From positions 1 to 64,000 of the forward strand of contig JAFDFZ010000004.1 of assembly GCA_019309565.1 (NCBI GenBank): a stretch of DNA of 64,000 nucleotides. The letters are read 5' to 3'. The notes beneath the pieces are model-generated. The model worked only from the letters and a program-made list of their open reading frames with translations. It was not told the origin of the DNA and ran no database searches. Each line of letters starts with the position of its first letter. Within the stretch, counting starts at the first letter, position 1. Source of the stretch: Deltaproteobacteria bacterium. Its GTDB lineage: Bacteria; Desulfobacterota; Desulfobacteria; Desulfobacterales; SURF-15. Below are positions 26,619 to 36,252 of the stretch, one piece after another. The position numbers and the translations under genes were made by a program.

Positions 26619-27368
26619 CTAGTCCATCAGCAATCCTCCGTTAATGTCCAGAATTTCCCCGGTTATATGCTTTGCTGCATCTGAAACAAGGAAAAGAGCA
26701 GCCTCTGCGATGTCGTCCACATCCGCAATGCGTCTTAAGGGAGCCTGTTCAACAAGAATTTTCATTGACTCCTCTGAAAAGCCCTTCACCATATCGGTGT
26801 TCACAGGACCCGGAGCAATGGCATTTACTCTAACCCCAAAGGGCGCCATTGCTCTGGCAAATACCTTGGTAAGGCAGATGACCCCTGCCTTTGAAGCCGA
26901 GTAATGCGCTCCTGCCGCGATACCTCCTATCTTTCCGGCAATGGAAGCCAAATTCAATATATTCCCGCTGCCTTGCTTCTTCATAACAGACATGACCGCC
27001 TGACAGCAAAAAAAGACCCCCGTCAGGTTCACCGATAACACCCTGTTCCATTCTTCCAGGGTGATATCCTCAATTTTGTTAAGCGGGCATATCCCTGCAT
27101 TGTTAACAAGAATATCAATTCGCTCAAACTGCCGAACCGTGGTATTGACAAGGTTATGAATATGATCAATTTGGGAAATATCAGCAGGTATACAGGCTGT
27201 TTTACCACCGAAATCCGTTTCTATTTCACGGGCCGTGGCTTGCGCCTGGCTCTCGTCTGCATCGCTTATAACAACAGCAGCCCCGCCGGAGGCCAGCAGT
27301 TGAGCGATTCTTTTTCCTATGCCTCGAGCACTTCCAGTGATGATACTGACTCTACCGTTCAATGTCAT
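26619..27368 (-). CDS. Short-chain dehydrogenase/reductase (FabG-like)
   Basis: 249 residues. Classical SDR: TGSARGIG cofactor loop, NNAG, Ser of NLASIAG, the YSASK catalytic pair and the APGPVNTDM segment. ISDADES after the second strand suggests NAD(H) preference. It reduces or oxidises an alcohol/ketone. The IlvD/Edd gene lies 33 bases upstream on the same strand, so both probably belong to sugar-acid or polyol catabolism rather than fatty-acid synthesis. No unusual residues. Confidence 0.9.
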   Translation of the reverse strand: MTLNGRVSIITGSARGIGKRIAQLLASGGAAVVISDADESQAQATAREIETDFGGKTACIPADISQIDHIHNLVNTTVRQFERIDILVNNAGICPLNKIEDITLEEWNRVLSVNLTGVFFCCQAVMSVMKKQGSGNILNLASIAGKIGGIAAGAHYSASKAGVICLTKVFARAMAPFGVRVNAIAPGPVNTDMVKGFSEESMKILVEQAPLRRIADVDDIAEAALFLVSDAAKHITGEILDINGGLLMD

Positions 27369-27401
27369 GATACTGCTTCCTTTTGTTGATGTAATAGAGC
27401 T

Positions 27402-29078
27402 TTATTCAAATTTATGCCTTATGATCGCTCCCTTGTCCGCAGATTCGGCCAGCCTCGCGTAGAGTGCCAGATATCCCTTTTTAAACTTTGGTTCTGGTCT
27501 GTTCCATTTCGAAAGCCTATCTTTGATCTCTTGTTCTGAAACCTCAAGGTGTAACCTGCGCTTGGGGATATCTATGGTAATAACATCCCCATCGTTTACA
27601 ACGGCCAGCGGCCCGCCTTCTGCTGCTTCGGGAGAAATATGCCCTACAAAGCAACCGTTGTTGGTTCCGGAAAACCGGCCATCTGTAATCAATGCGGTTT
27701 TAAGAGCCAGTCCCCTGCCGTAAATCATTTTCATGGCCCTGAACATCTCCCGCATACCCGGTCCTCCCTTCGGACCTTCATATCTTATGACAACCACCTG
27801 ACCCTCGCGAACCCTGCCGTTTGAAACCGCTTCATTGGCCGACTCCTCGGAATCAAAGCAAATTGCGTTGCCGGTAAAGGTTTGCATATCCGGTGAAATG
27901 GCAGCAGGCTTAGTGATGGCCGTATTTGGAGCTAAATTTCCCCTAAGAACGGCAAGCCCGCCTTCTTTGCTCCAGGGTTCTTCCATGGTTCTAATGATCC
28001 GGGAGTTTACGTTTTGAGCGCGCGATACATTTTCTGCAACTGTTTTGCCCGATACAGTTAGGGCATCCCCATTTAAAAGGGGTAATATCTCTTTCATAAC
28101 TGCCGGGATGCCGCCTGCAAAATGGAAATCAGGAACATTAGGGGCAGCAGCAGGGTTCATTTTGGCTATATAAGGTGTGGATCTGCAAAGCTCCTCGAAC
28201 AGATCCATGGAAATCTCACAATCCGCTTCGTACGCAATGGCGGGTAAATGCAGCGCCACATTGGTTGAACCACCGATTGCCGTACTCACCCGGATGGCAT
28301 TTTCTATGGATTTTCTGTTAAGGATCTTCTTGGAAGTAATACCTTCATGGAGCATTTCAACTATCCTGCGACCGGAAACCTGGGCGATTCGCAAACGCTC
28401 AGCGTGTGTTGCCGGAATGGTGGCGCTGCCGGGAAACATCAGTCCCAGTGCTTCGGCAACGCAGCACATGGTATTTGCCGTGCCCAAAAAAGAGCATGAA
28501 CCACAAGTGGGACCCGCGCAATCCTCCAGCTTTCGATGTGTTTGTTCGTCAATGCTTCCTGCCTTCAGCATGCCGAGTCCCTCGGCCAGGGAGGTGACAT
28601 CAGAAGAGCGGTTGTCGAATTCACATCCCCCTTCCATGGGTCCCCCCACAATCATTATGGACGCAAGATCCAGTCGGGCCGCAGCCATTAACATGCCAGG
28701 CACAATCTTATCACAGGACCCCAACAGAACGACCGCATCCAGGCGATGTGCATGAATCATCAGCTCTATATCATTGGCGATAAGATCGCGTGTGGGGAGA
28801 ATGTAGTGCATTCCGTCATGACCCTCTGCAATGCCGTCGCAGGCAGCAATAACCCCGAATTCCACTGGAGTCCCCCCTGCCTGATAAATCCCCTGTTTCA
28901 CATATTCTGAAACCAGCTGTAGATTATAATGCCCTGGAACGATTCGATTCCAGGAATTTGCAATACCGATCAAGGGTCTGTCAAGGTCATAATCACTGTA
29001 TCCCATGGACTTGTACAGGGAGCGGACCATGCCCCAATCCGGACGTTTCAAAATGTCTCGACTTCGCCATTTCATCAC
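27402..29078 (-). CDS. IlvD/Edd family dehydratase
   Basis: 558 residues. Iron-sulfur ligands are visible: LGSCDKIVPGM and CAGPTCGSCSFLGTANTM. Also ATHAERL, STAIGGSTNVALHLPAIA and GRFSGTNNGCFVGHISPEA. The family dehydrates dihydroxy acids: branched-chain precursors (IlvD) or sugar acids such as gluconate or pentonates. The N-terminus (KWRSRDILKRPDWGMVRSL) and linkage to an SDR favour a sugar-acid enzyme, but branched-chain dihydroxy-acid dehydratase cannot be excluded. Gene symbol left blank for that reason. First gene of the unit with the SDR. Confidence 0.88.
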   Translation of the reverse strand: MMKWRSRDILKRPDWGMVRSLYKSMGYSDYDLDRPLIGIANSWNRIVPGHYNLQLVSEYVKQGIYQAGGTPVEFGVIAACDGIAEGHDGMHYILPTRDLIANDIELMIHAHRLDAVVLLGSCDKIVPGMLMAAARLDLASIMIVGGPMEGGCEFDNRSSDVTSLAEGLGMLKAGSIDEQTHRKLEDCAGPTCGSCSFLGTANTMCCVAEALGLMFPGSATIPATHAERLRIAQVSGRRIVEMLHEGITSKKILNRKSIENAIRVSTAIGGSTNVALHLPAIAYEADCEISMDLFEELCRSTPYIAKMNPAAAPNVPDFHFAGGIPAVMKEILPLLNGDALTVSGKTVAENVSRAQNVNSRIIRTMEEPWSKEGGLAVLRGNLAPNTAITKPAAISPDMQTFTGNAICFDSEESANEAVSNGRVREGQVVVIRYEGPKGGPGMREMFRAMKMIYGRGLALKTALITDGRFSGTNNGCFVGHISPEAAEGGPLAVVNDGDVITIDIPKRRLHLEVSEQEIKDRLSKWNRPEPKFKKGYLALYARLAESADKGAIIRHKFE

Positions 29079-29443
29079 AGATTCTCCTTTACCCCTTCAA
29101 ACACTTCCCCCGGTAAATCGAAAGCGGAGTTTAAGGTTGATACATACATAACAGCTGCCTTTAATGTCAATATTATATAACGCAATGATCCCGGCAATTC
29201 TCCAGCTATCCTATCATGGCCGTTGACCCGAAAGCAGCCCCTGATTATCATTAAACTAGGCGCTGAGAAACACCACATCGACAATTTGCTGTCGTTATTG
29301 AATTACATGTTTACTGAATTGTTATTTCAACTGCCCTTAAAGGGGCCACTTTTTCCGAGTAAACTCTCGGAAAAAGTGTTGTTCATAACAATGCCAGCTT
29401 ATGATAAAACGTTCAGGAAAATGAAAAGACAGGAGGAAGAATC
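29079..29443. other. Divergent intergenic region with hairpin
   Basis: Between the IlvD/Edd gene (minus) and the cytidylate-kinase-like gene (plus). It contains a 13-bp perfect inverted repeat CACTTTTTCCGAG/CTCGGAAAAAGTG (29347-29377, 5-base loop), about 65 bases before the kinase-like start: a possible operator or leader hairpin. No clear promoter hexamers. Confidence 0.5.
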
Positions 29444-30259
29444 ATGCCATTAATTACAATATCAAGCAGCGCAGGAAGTGGCGGAAAGATCATTGGGCAG
29501 CGTGTGGCTGAATTTTTGAATATTGATCTATACGATGACGACAGGCTCCAGCAGGCAGCCATCGCTATGGGGATTCCAGAACATGATTTAAAGAGCCTCG
29601 ATGAAAAGGCACCGGGGTTTTTTGATCGAATACTTACCAGAAAACCCGAATTGTACCTGGACCTGATGGAAGCAGTCATCTATGATGTGGCTCGCAAAGG
29701 CTCAGGCGTCATCCTGGGCCACGGCAGCCAAATTCTATTAAGGGATTTTGGATGTGCTCTTCATGTTTTCATACATGCTACAGAAACCTCTCGGGTTAAA
29801 CGCATAATGGAACAAAAAGGCTTGAGCAAGGAAGCCGCCGAAAAACTCATCCGCAAAAGCGATCATCAACAAAAGGGATTTTTTCGGTTTGCGTTCCAAA
29901 TGCAGTGGAACGACCCCTCCCTGTACGATTTGATAATAAATACGGAAAAAATAAGCACCGATTCGGCGGTAAAACTGATTGTCGATACCGCATCTTCAGA
30001 GGCTATTGAAACCTGCAGCCTTTCTGCGGCGGACACAATGGAAAGATTATCACAGAAGAAAAAGATTGAAGCCGCTCTGGTGGAAAACGACATCAACCTT
30101 TTCCTGCTTCATGTGGAAGTGCCCGAAAAGGGAGTGGCCGAGATAACCGGAGCGGTTTACTCGGAGGAGGAAAAACAGCGGATTGCCGAAATCGTCAAAA
30201 AGGCCGCCAATGTTTCAGAGGTTCGAAGTGAAGTGGTTGTTTCGCCGGTTTCGTATTAG
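29444..30259 (+). CDS. Cytidylate kinase-like protein with C-terminal BON domain
   Basis: 271 residues. N-terminal ITISSSAGSGGKIIGQRVAEFL is the P-loop of cytidylate-kinase-like proteins; the catalytic core runs to about 200 with GVILGHGSQILL and ETSRVKRIMEQKG. Residues about 205-270 (EAALVENDINLFLLHVEV..GVAEITGAV) look like a BON domain, a fold linked to phospholipid or protein contacts. Stand-alone cytidylate kinase is a housekeeping enzyme; this family variant may phosphorylate another small molecule or be regulatory. AGACAGGAGGAAGAATC precedes the ATG. No obvious operon partner. Confidence 0.8.
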   Translation: MPLITISSSAGSGGKIIGQRVAEFLNIDLYDDDRLQQAAIAMGIPEHDLKSLDEKAPGFFDRILTRKPELYLDLMEAVIYDVARKGSGVILGHGSQILLRDFGCALHVFIHATETSRVKRIMEQKGLSKEAAEKLIRKSDHQQKGFFRFAFQMQWNDPSLYDLIINTEKISTDSAVKLIVDTASSEAIETCSLSAADTMERLSQKKKIEAALVENDINLFLLHVEVPEKGVAEITGAVYSEEEKQRIAEIVKKAANVSEVRSEVVVSPVSY

Positions 30260-30545
30260 TTCGAGCCCTGGATAACAGAGCAATTCTTGATGGAATCCAG
30301 CCTGTAAGCCCCTATGGTCGTATTCACAACATGCTTTAAAATGCGGTTATTCATCAAATTACAAACCGTTTTGCATTCATCGAGGATTGCTGATTGGAGC
30401 GTTGTGCTGTTTTTTCTTGACAGAAAACGTGCTATTCGTTACGGAACCTTCGATACAATCCTGGCGATACAATCCCGGTCGCGGGAGATTTTTGAAATGG
30501 ATCTGTGTTAAATTTGCAGCAAGTCATAAGAGAGGAGGAATGATC

Positions 30546-32426
30546 ATGCCTTACGGTTATAATGGCAAAATCCTGCATGTAAATCTAAACGACCTGAGTT
30601 ATGAGATCGAGGAGCCATCGGAAAACTTTTATCGAACGTATTTCGGCGGAGGCGGGCTGGCCGCTCATTATCTCCTGAAGGACCTTAAGCCTGGAACAGA
30701 TCCTTTAAGCCCGGAAAACATCCTTGTTTTCGCACTGTCGGTTCTAACCGGTGCGCCATTGTCCGGGTTCAGCCGGTATACCGTATCCGCCAGATCGCCG
30801 CTTACCGGCGGATTTGCGGAAACAGAAGCCGGTGGCTTTTTCGGCCCGGAATTGAAGTTTTCCGGTTACGATGCGATTGTTATCAAGGGAAAGGCTCCCA
30901 GGCCGGTGTATCTTTGGATTAACAATGGAAATGTAGAGATCAGAGACGCATCCGCTATCTGGGGCCTTGAAAACGCAGAGACACTCGATAAGATCCGTGA
31001 GCAGGTCGGTGAGCCCAGAGCTCGCGTAGCCTCCATCGGCCCGGCAGGCGAGCGACTGGTTCTTGTTTCAACCGTTTCCAATGAGTTAAGCCATGCCAAT
31101 GGAAGAACAGGCATGGGAGCTGTAATGGGATCGAAAAACCTCAAAGCCATTGCCTGCCGTGGAGATGCCAAAAATATCAGCTTTGCGGATCCTGAAAAGG
31201 TCAAAGAGCTTGTTTCATGGCACAACAAACGAATCAGAGAGCATCAGCCGAATATAAATTTCAGCAAATTCGGTACTCCGATGTTTGTGGTGGCACTGAA
31301 TAATGCGGGAATTTTACCGACACGCAACTTCAGGGAAGGCACTTTCGAAGGTGCAGAAAAAATCGGTGTGCCGGGTCTGGAAAAGATACTGAAACGCGCA
31401 GGCTCCTGCTACCGATGCGCTGTGGCCTGCAAGCGGGTGGTGGAACTGGACACACCTTACAGGGTTCATCCACGCTACGGCGGTCCTGAATACGAAGCTC
31501 TTGCGTCATTGGGTTCATTCTGTGGAATCGATGATCTGGCCGCAGTGGCCAAGGCTAACGAAATGTGCAATCGCTACGGCCTGGATGTTATTGGAACCGG
31601 TGCCATAATCGCCTTTGCGATGGAGTGTTTCGAACAGGGTATTTTAAAAGAATCAGATGCGGATGGGCGTAAAGTGCTGTTTGGAGATGCCGAAGGGATG
31701 CTCTGGCTGGTAGATAAGATAAACAAAAGAGAGGGAATCGGCGACATCCTGGCCCAGGGTGTTCAACGGGCAGCGGAAAAAATCGGCAACGGGGCAGACC
31801 AATTCGCTTTCACCATCAAGGGGCAGGAGATTCCCATGCACGATCCTCGCGGCAAAACGGGCGTGGGGCTTAGCTATGCACTATCGCCGACCGGTGCCGA
31901 TCACATAGAGACCCCCCACGATGTTGCCTTCACAGGTGACGGGGTAAACTACATCAAGCCGCTGGGGCTTCTGGAACCCATTGATCCGGTTGCTTTAGAC
32001 GCAGCAAAAGTGCGCTTCTTCAGGCTGGGACAGCTATCATGGAGCATGAATAACACCCTTGGAATTTGTAATTTTGTTGCAGCCCCCCTGCTGGCATTGA
32101 AATATGAGAAAATCATTGAAGCAGTGCGAGCCATTACCGGATGGGAGACAAACCTCTGGGAAATTATGCGGGCAACGGACCGATCCCAGGTAATGATGCG
32201 GGTGTTTAACAATCGCGAAGGATTTGGACCTCAGGACGACAGGCTGTTCAGGCGACTGCATGAACCGCTGCCTTCAGGCCCATCAAAGGGTAACCGGATT
32301 GATGAAGAGGAATTAAGAAACGCGATCAGGCTCTATTACCAAATGTCCGGATGGGACGAAAACGGAATTCCCACCAAGGCCAAGCTATTAGATCTTAACC
32401 TGGAGTGGCTGCCTGAAGCAAAATAA
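30546..32426 (+). CDS. Aldehyde ferredoxin oxidoreductase family protein (tungsten type)
   Basis: 626 residues from ATG 30546. GAGGAGG ends seven bases upstream of this ATG, so 30546 is chosen over 30540 or the track start 30387. N-terminal domain has YNGKILHVNLNDLSYE, FGGGGLAAHYLL and GGFAETEAGGFFGPELKFSGYDAIVI; the Fe-S ligands include SCYRCAVACKR, and the C-terminal domain TDHIE-like (ADHIETPHD) plus LGICNF is present. The enzyme binds a bis-pterin tungsten cofactor and one 4Fe-4S cluster and oxidises aldehydes with ferredoxin. A MoaD-like gene follows. Substrate specificity unknown. Confidence 0.93.
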   Translation: MPYGYNGKILHVNLNDLSYEIEEPSENFYRTYFGGGGLAAHYLLKDLKPGTDPLSPENILVFALSVLTGAPLSGFSRYTVSARSPLTGGFAETEAGGFFGPELKFSGYDAIVIKGKAPRPVYLWINNGNVEIRDASAIWGLENAETLDKIREQVGEPRARVASIGPAGERLVLVSTVSNELSHANGRTGMGAVMGSKNLKAIACRGDAKNISFADPEKVKELVSWHNKRIREHQPNINFSKFGTPMFVVALNNAGILPTRNFREGTFEGAEKIGVPGLEKILKRAGSCYRCAVACKRVVELDTPYRVHPRYGGPEYEALASLGSFCGIDDLAAVAKANEMCNRYGLDVIGTGAIIAFAMECFEQGILKESDADGRKVLFGDAEGMLWLVDKINKREGIGDILAQGVQRAAEKIGNGADQFAFTIKGQEIPMHDPRGKTGVGLSYALSPTGADHIETPHDVAFTGDGVNYIKPLGLLEPIDPVALDAAKVRFFRLGQLSWSMNNTLGICNFVAAPLLALKYEKIIEAVRAITGWETNLWEIMRATDRSQVMMRVFNNREGFGPQDDRLFRRLHEPLPSGPSKGNRIDEEELRNAIRLYYQMSGWDENGIPTKAKLLDLNLEWLPEAK

Positions 32427-32457
32427 ACTGCGTACCGGCTTTAAGCCGGTACGCAGT
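32427..32457 (+). repeat. 15-bp intercistronic hairpin
   Basis: ACTGCGTACCGGCTT pairs with AAGCCGGTACGCAGT across one base, directly after the AOR stop and before moaD. A few T residues follow only at a distance, so it may lower rather than stop read-through to moaD. Confidence 0.65.
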
Positions 32458-32471
32458 CCAATTTTACCAGT

Positions 32472-32705
32472 ATGGAAACACACATTAAACTCGAACTGCT
32501 GGCTACATTGAAAAGATACAGCCCTGACTCTCCAGAGCAATTCCGAATAAAACGGGGCATCAAGGTTCGCGATCTGCTGGCAGAACTAAATATTCCGGAA
32601 TATGAAGTTAATCTTGTTTTTATCAACGGCCAAAAAGGTAATCTGGATTCCATCCTTAACGGCGGGGAGCGGGTCGGGCTGTTTCCTCCACTGGGCGGCG
32701 GCTGA
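32472..32705 (+). CDS. MoaD/ThiS-like sulfur carrier
   Basis: 77 residues ending in PPLGGG, the free di-glycine tail that is adenylated and thiocarboxylated. KLELLATLKRY and VRDLLAELNIPE match the ubiquitin-like fold. MoaD donates sulfur to the pterin dithiolene of molybdenum and tungsten cofactors, so this copy is probably dedicated to the AOR cofactor. It lies 45 bases after AOR with a strong hairpin between. No MoaE is nearby. Confidence 0.88.
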   Translation: METHIKLELLATLKRYSPDSPEQFRIKRGIKVRDLLAELNIPEYEVNLVFINGQKGNLDSILNGGERVGLFPPLGGG

Positions 32706-32770
32706 TAATACCGTTGCCCGGCAGGCGGCGGTATCGAGGGCTGGCTGCTGAAGCTTTATCTACGGTATGC

Positions 32771-32811
32771 ATTTTTAAGACCCTGTATTACAAGCTGCAG
32801 GGTCTTAAAAA
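32771..32811. repeat. Inverted repeat between convergent genes
   Basis: ATTTTTAAGACCCTG and CAGGGTCTTAAAAAT form a 15-bp stem with an 11-base loop. T residues lead and A residues trail on both strands, which is the opposite of an intrinsic terminator. Function unclear. Confidence 0.6.
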
Positions 32812-32854
32812 TCGATAATCGACAACAAATTGTGGATATGATGTTTTTAAGCTT

Positions 32855-33874
32855 CTACTTGGTATACAAGTTCTTCATCTGATTCGCCCAGTGGTAGTAG
32901 ATGCTGACAAGGCGGTCTTCAAGAATATCCTTTTCAGGATCCACCGCTGAAGCTTCTTTTTCCCACCACTCAACGATCATCTCCATACCTTCACTTAAGG
33001 ATATCTCAACCCGAAAAGATGGAACGTCTTTTTTTATTTTTGAGTTGTCGAACAGACCGGCGAAGGTTTTTTCAAACAGCAGATGGTTGCACAGGTTAGG
33101 TGCGGCACTGTACAGAAGCTCGGAAGGTATATACACAAGCTGAGGTGTCTTTCCGATAATTTTTCCAATTTCAAGATATAGATCCTTCCAGATACGTCTT
33201 TCTTCACTGGTGGCATGATATACCTTACCAAGCGTATTTTTGTTGGCTAGAACGCCAACAAATGCCTTTGCCAGATCCGGAGCAAAAGTCCAGCTCCAGG
33301 ATGTGCAACCGTCACCAAACATGACCAGGGGTTTTCCCTTTCGAATGCGGTCCACGATACCGTAATTTTGCCTCAGCACACCGATATTTGCAGCCCCGAT
33401 GCCATAGGTGAGAGAAGGGCGTATAATCGTTATGGGAAGTCTTTCTTCTTCCATAATGGGGCGCAGGTACCGTTCCATTTCTGCTTTATGAAAAGCATAA
33501 CCGAACTTTGGATCGTCATGAAGCGCTTCCTCATCTTCTATAGTCGGCACGGTTCTATAAGGTCTCTTGTATGCCGCAATGGTAGAGCATATTACGATCT
33601 GATCGGTTCGATCCCTGAAAGTTTCAACGGTTGATATTGCATCTTCTTTGTTGAAACAAATCATGTCGATGACAGCATCGAAGGATTCTTTTTGAAACCT
33701 CTTTTTGAACACCTCACGATTCAGCCTGTCCCCTGTAATGTGTTGTACATCTTTCACAAACCGAAGCGGATTGTTGCCGCGGTTAAACAGAATGACTTCG
33801 TGATTTTGGGTCAATAATCGATCCACAATGGCCCTGCTGATCACACCGGTCCCCCCCAGTATTAAGACTTTCAT
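32855..33874 (-). CDS. NAD-dependent epimerase/dehydratase family protein
   Basis: 339 residues, extended SDR. Rossmann loop VLILGGTGVISRAIVDRL, an NRG segment, catalytic-type YAFHK after PKFG, and ITIIRPSLTYG. The C-terminal part EVISLSEGMEMIVEWW-like helix fits sugar-nucleotide enzymes, but many related proteins act elsewhere. Substrate unknown. Stand-alone on the minus strand, convergent with AOR/moaD and 148 bases downstream of the MFS gene. Confidence 0.85.
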   Translation of the reverse strand: MKVLILGGTGVISRAIVDRLLTQNHEVILFNRGNNPLRFVKDVQHITGDRLNREVFKKRFQKESFDAVIDMICFNKEDAISTVETFRDRTDQIVICSTIAAYKRPYRTVPTIEDEEALHDDPKFGYAFHKAEMERYLRPIMEEERLPITIIRPSLTYGIGAANIGVLRQNYGIVDRIRKGKPLVMFGDGCTSWSWTFAPDLAKAFVGVLANKNTLGKVYHATSEERRIWKDLYLEIGKIIGKTPQLVYIPSELLYSAAPNLCNHLLFEKTFAGLFDNSKIKKDVPSFRVEISLSEGMEMIVEWWEKEASAVDPEKDILEDRLVSIYYHWANQMKNLYTK

Positions 33875-34022
33875 GGTTTACCTCTCGATGACATGTGCAT
33901 TTCTAAAAAAACAGATGTTTGTAATTCTCCAATTAAATTTTGATACGGCCAAAAAATTTTTCTATACGACAAACAGCCACGGTGTCAATGCCAAAAGCCG
34001 GCATTCCAGCAACAATAGGTTT

Positions 34023-35291
34023 TCAGGTTGTCTGCCGGATCTTATATGCGCGGCTGGGGGCTGCCAGCACGAATGTAACTCCGGACAGTGCAAAGCAAAC
34101 CATGCTTAATATGATCGCGTAATCGTAGCTCCCCCGGATGTCGTAAATATAACCGCCGATCCACGGGCCGATGGCTCCCCCGATACCCATACCCATTAAA
34201 ATCATCCCGTTTATCGAACCAAACCGTTCACCGTGAAAAATATCCGCCGCTCCTGCAAAAATGGTTGGAGAATATAAACCAGAACCATAGCCAAAACAAA
34301 TGGCGTAAACATAAAGCAGCCAAGGTGCTGAAGTATCTTTCACCGAGATTAATGCGAACAGGGCGGTTATGGTTAACAGGGTTGCGAATATGATGGTTAG
34401 TTCTCGGCCGATCCAATCTGAAATGCCGGAAGAAAACTGACCAACAACCATCATTATACCGTAGAGCGCAAAGATAGAAGCGGCGAACATCCCGCTATAC
34501 CCCGCGTCTTGAGCAAATCTTACCTGATGTGCCAGAATCAAATAACATCCGATTCCCCACCAAAAAAATTGAGACAATATCAGAAACCATAATTGATGGG
34601 TTCGCATTGCTCTAAAGACAGTCCAATCAGGTATGTTATGATGCATAGACTGTAGGTCAACCGTATCCTGAGTGTCAAAGATTCTGGCTCCATAAGGTTT
34701 AAGGCCTTTATGCCTTGGATGATAGTAATAAAAAAGGATGAGCACCGGAACCAGTACTACCACCAGCAGGGCCCCCACAGTGACGAACGTGAGTCGCCAA
34801 CCCATCAGATTTATGATATACTCCACAAATAATCCGAAAACAAAGCTAAACCCTCCTCCCACCTGTCCAATTCCCAATGCAACGCCTCGGTGTTTAAAAA
34901 ACCAGTTAGCCAATGTCGGCGATATCAGTGGCCACCCGCAAAGAGCAAGGCCAAGTGGAGTGATGACACCGAACAGGAGATAAAAATGCCACAGTTTCTG
35001 CGCGAAGTAACAGCTTGCGGCGGCAGTTCCAATGATGAAGGCTCCTGTCGGCATGATACGCCGGGGACGCCAGCGATCTGCAAGAATGCCGGCAATGGGG
35101 GCGATCAGGCCGTATGTGAGAATATGGATAGACAGCATGATTGCAGTGGATCCCCGCTGCCAGCCGAACTCATTGAGGATGGAGGGAAAAAAAATGGAAA
35201 AAGAATGCCTCACTCCGTAGACAAGTGTCATGGTAATTGCAGAAACGGCAACGATAATCCAGCCGTAATAAACCGGCATTCGAAAACGCAT
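34023..35291 (-). CDS. MFS transporter (monocarboxylate/oxalate-formate-like)
   Basis: 422 residues with about twelve membrane helices. N-terminal PVYYGWIIVAVSAITMTLVYG and the early loop RWRPRRIM resemble OFA and MCT-like carriers; the central cytoplasmic loop lies near residues 195-230 (HPRHKGLKPYGARIFDTQDT). Probably exports or imports a monocarboxylate. Divergent from cytochrome c3 with 413 bases between. No partner gene suggests its substrate. Confidence 0.85.
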   Translation of the reverse strand: MRFRMPVYYGWIIVAVSAITMTLVYGVRHSFSIFFPSILNEFGWQRGSTAIMLSIHILTYGLIAPIAGILADRWRPRRIMPTGAFIIGTAAASCYFAQKLWHFYLLFGVITPLGLALCGWPLISPTLANWFFKHRGVALGIGQVGGGFSFVFGLFVEYIINLMGWRLTFVTVGALLVVVLVPVLILFYYYHPRHKGLKPYGARIFDTQDTVDLQSMHHNIPDWTVFRAMRTHQLWFLILSQFFWWGIGCYLILAHQVRFAQDAGYSGMFAASIFALYGIMMVVGQFSSGISDWIGRELTIIFATLLTITALFALISVKDTSAPWLLYVYAICFGYGSGLYSPTIFAGAADIFHGERFGSINGMILMGMGIGGAIGPWIGGYIYDIRGSYDYAIILSMVCFALSGVTFVLAAPSRAYKIRQTT

Positions 35292-35710
35292 AAAAATCCT
35301 TTCTGACTGAACGTCTCTGAATTTCTACAACGCTGTGCAGGATGGAAATGCACTCGCTCTGTTAAATCCCGAATGGGTGCGCAAAGCGCAATTTAATAGT
35401 GCTCCCTGTTTCGCTTAAATGTGTAAGGCTTGTCGTGGTTACTTCATTCTTTTGAAAAGATCAAGCCTGCCGATAGGTTGAAACGATTTTTTATCTTAAT
35501 CCTGTTATTAACAGTTATTGACAAATTTTTTTTTCTTTGAGAAAAAGTCAATCTTGCATTGAAGTCACGGGATTGGTGTTTATCAGATAATCATTGAAAG
35601 TTTTATAAAAGCATACTATAGCAATCTCGGCCTTGATTTGAAATGTTGTTTGGAAAACGGATATGGATTTCAAGTTGGTGGCATAAAAGACCGTACACAG
35701 GGGGATGAGG
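35292..35710. other. Divergent intergenic region with repeat
   Basis: About 410 bases between the MFS gene and cytochrome c3. It holds a 48-bp sequence (35372-35419) repeated in inverse orientation past the cytochrome gene, and an A+T-rich stretch with a TTGACA-like motif near 35518 that lacks a good -10. Promoters cannot be assigned safely. Confidence 0.4.
35372..35419 (+). repeat. Inverted flanking repeat, left copy
   Basis: AATGGGTGCGCAAAGCGCAA... ending CTGTTTCGCTTAAA. It matches the reverse complement of 36253-36301 at roughly four of five positions. Confidence 0.7.
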
Positions 35711-36193
35711 ATGAAAACGCTACGTATTGCTGGACTGATTGGATTTATTATCATTTTCGGTTTGACGTTAATGGTTTCAGGACAGGAGACGGTTGAAGAA
35801 ATCTGCATACCTATGGGATCTTTTTATATAGAACCACCAGAGGATGTAACAGCTAAAAGAGCATCGGTCGATTTTCCGCATTCCAGACATTTTGATTACA
35901 GTTGCAAGACTTGTCATCATAAATGGGACTATGAAGGACCGATCCTGGGATGTACAACTTCTGGTTGTCATGACGGATTGGAACCGCCGAAAAAAGTGGG
36001 AACAACGGCCGAATATAATGAGCTTTCCATGCGTTACTATAAAAACGCCTATCATGACATGTGTCTTGGATGCCATAAGAGTATAAAAAAGCAAAACATT
36101 CTCGCTGAAAGAAAACTTAGGTTTACTGATAAGGATACGAAATTGAAAAAAGCCGGACCGCTTACCTGTAAAAACTGCCATCCAGAAGAGTAA
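35711..36193 (+). CDS. Cytochrome c3-family tetraheme protein
   Basis: 160 residues from ATG 35711, which has GGGG nearby upstream; the ATG at 35705 is an alternative. Signal peptide KTLRIAGLIGFIIIFGLTLMVSG, so it is exported and matured in the periplasm. Heme-binding sites: CKTCH, CTTSGCH (CX4CH), CLGCH and CKNCH, with extra histidines (FPHSRHF, HHK) for bis-His ligation. Class III cytochromes pass electrons between periplasmic hydrogenases or dehydrogenases and membrane complexes of sulfate reducers. It stands alone; no redox-partner gene is adjacent. Confidence 0.9.
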   Translation: MKTLRIAGLIGFIIIFGLTLMVSGQETVEEICIPMGSFYIEPPEDVTAKRASVDFPHSRHFDYSCKTCHHKWDYEGPILGCTTSGCHDGLEPPKKVGTTAEYNELSMRYYKNAYHDMCLGCHKSIKKQNILAERKLRFTDKDTKLKKAGPLTCKNCHPEE

Positions 36194-36252
36194 ACCTGCG
36201 ATAACAACCTCGCTGATTTCACCTGGAAAGTACAGCATGGTGGTGTTTATGG

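Noticed and set aside
32771-32811. Inverted repeat as an intrinsic terminator
   Set aside because: The T and A tracts are on the wrong sides of the stem on both strands, so it was listed only as a repeat.
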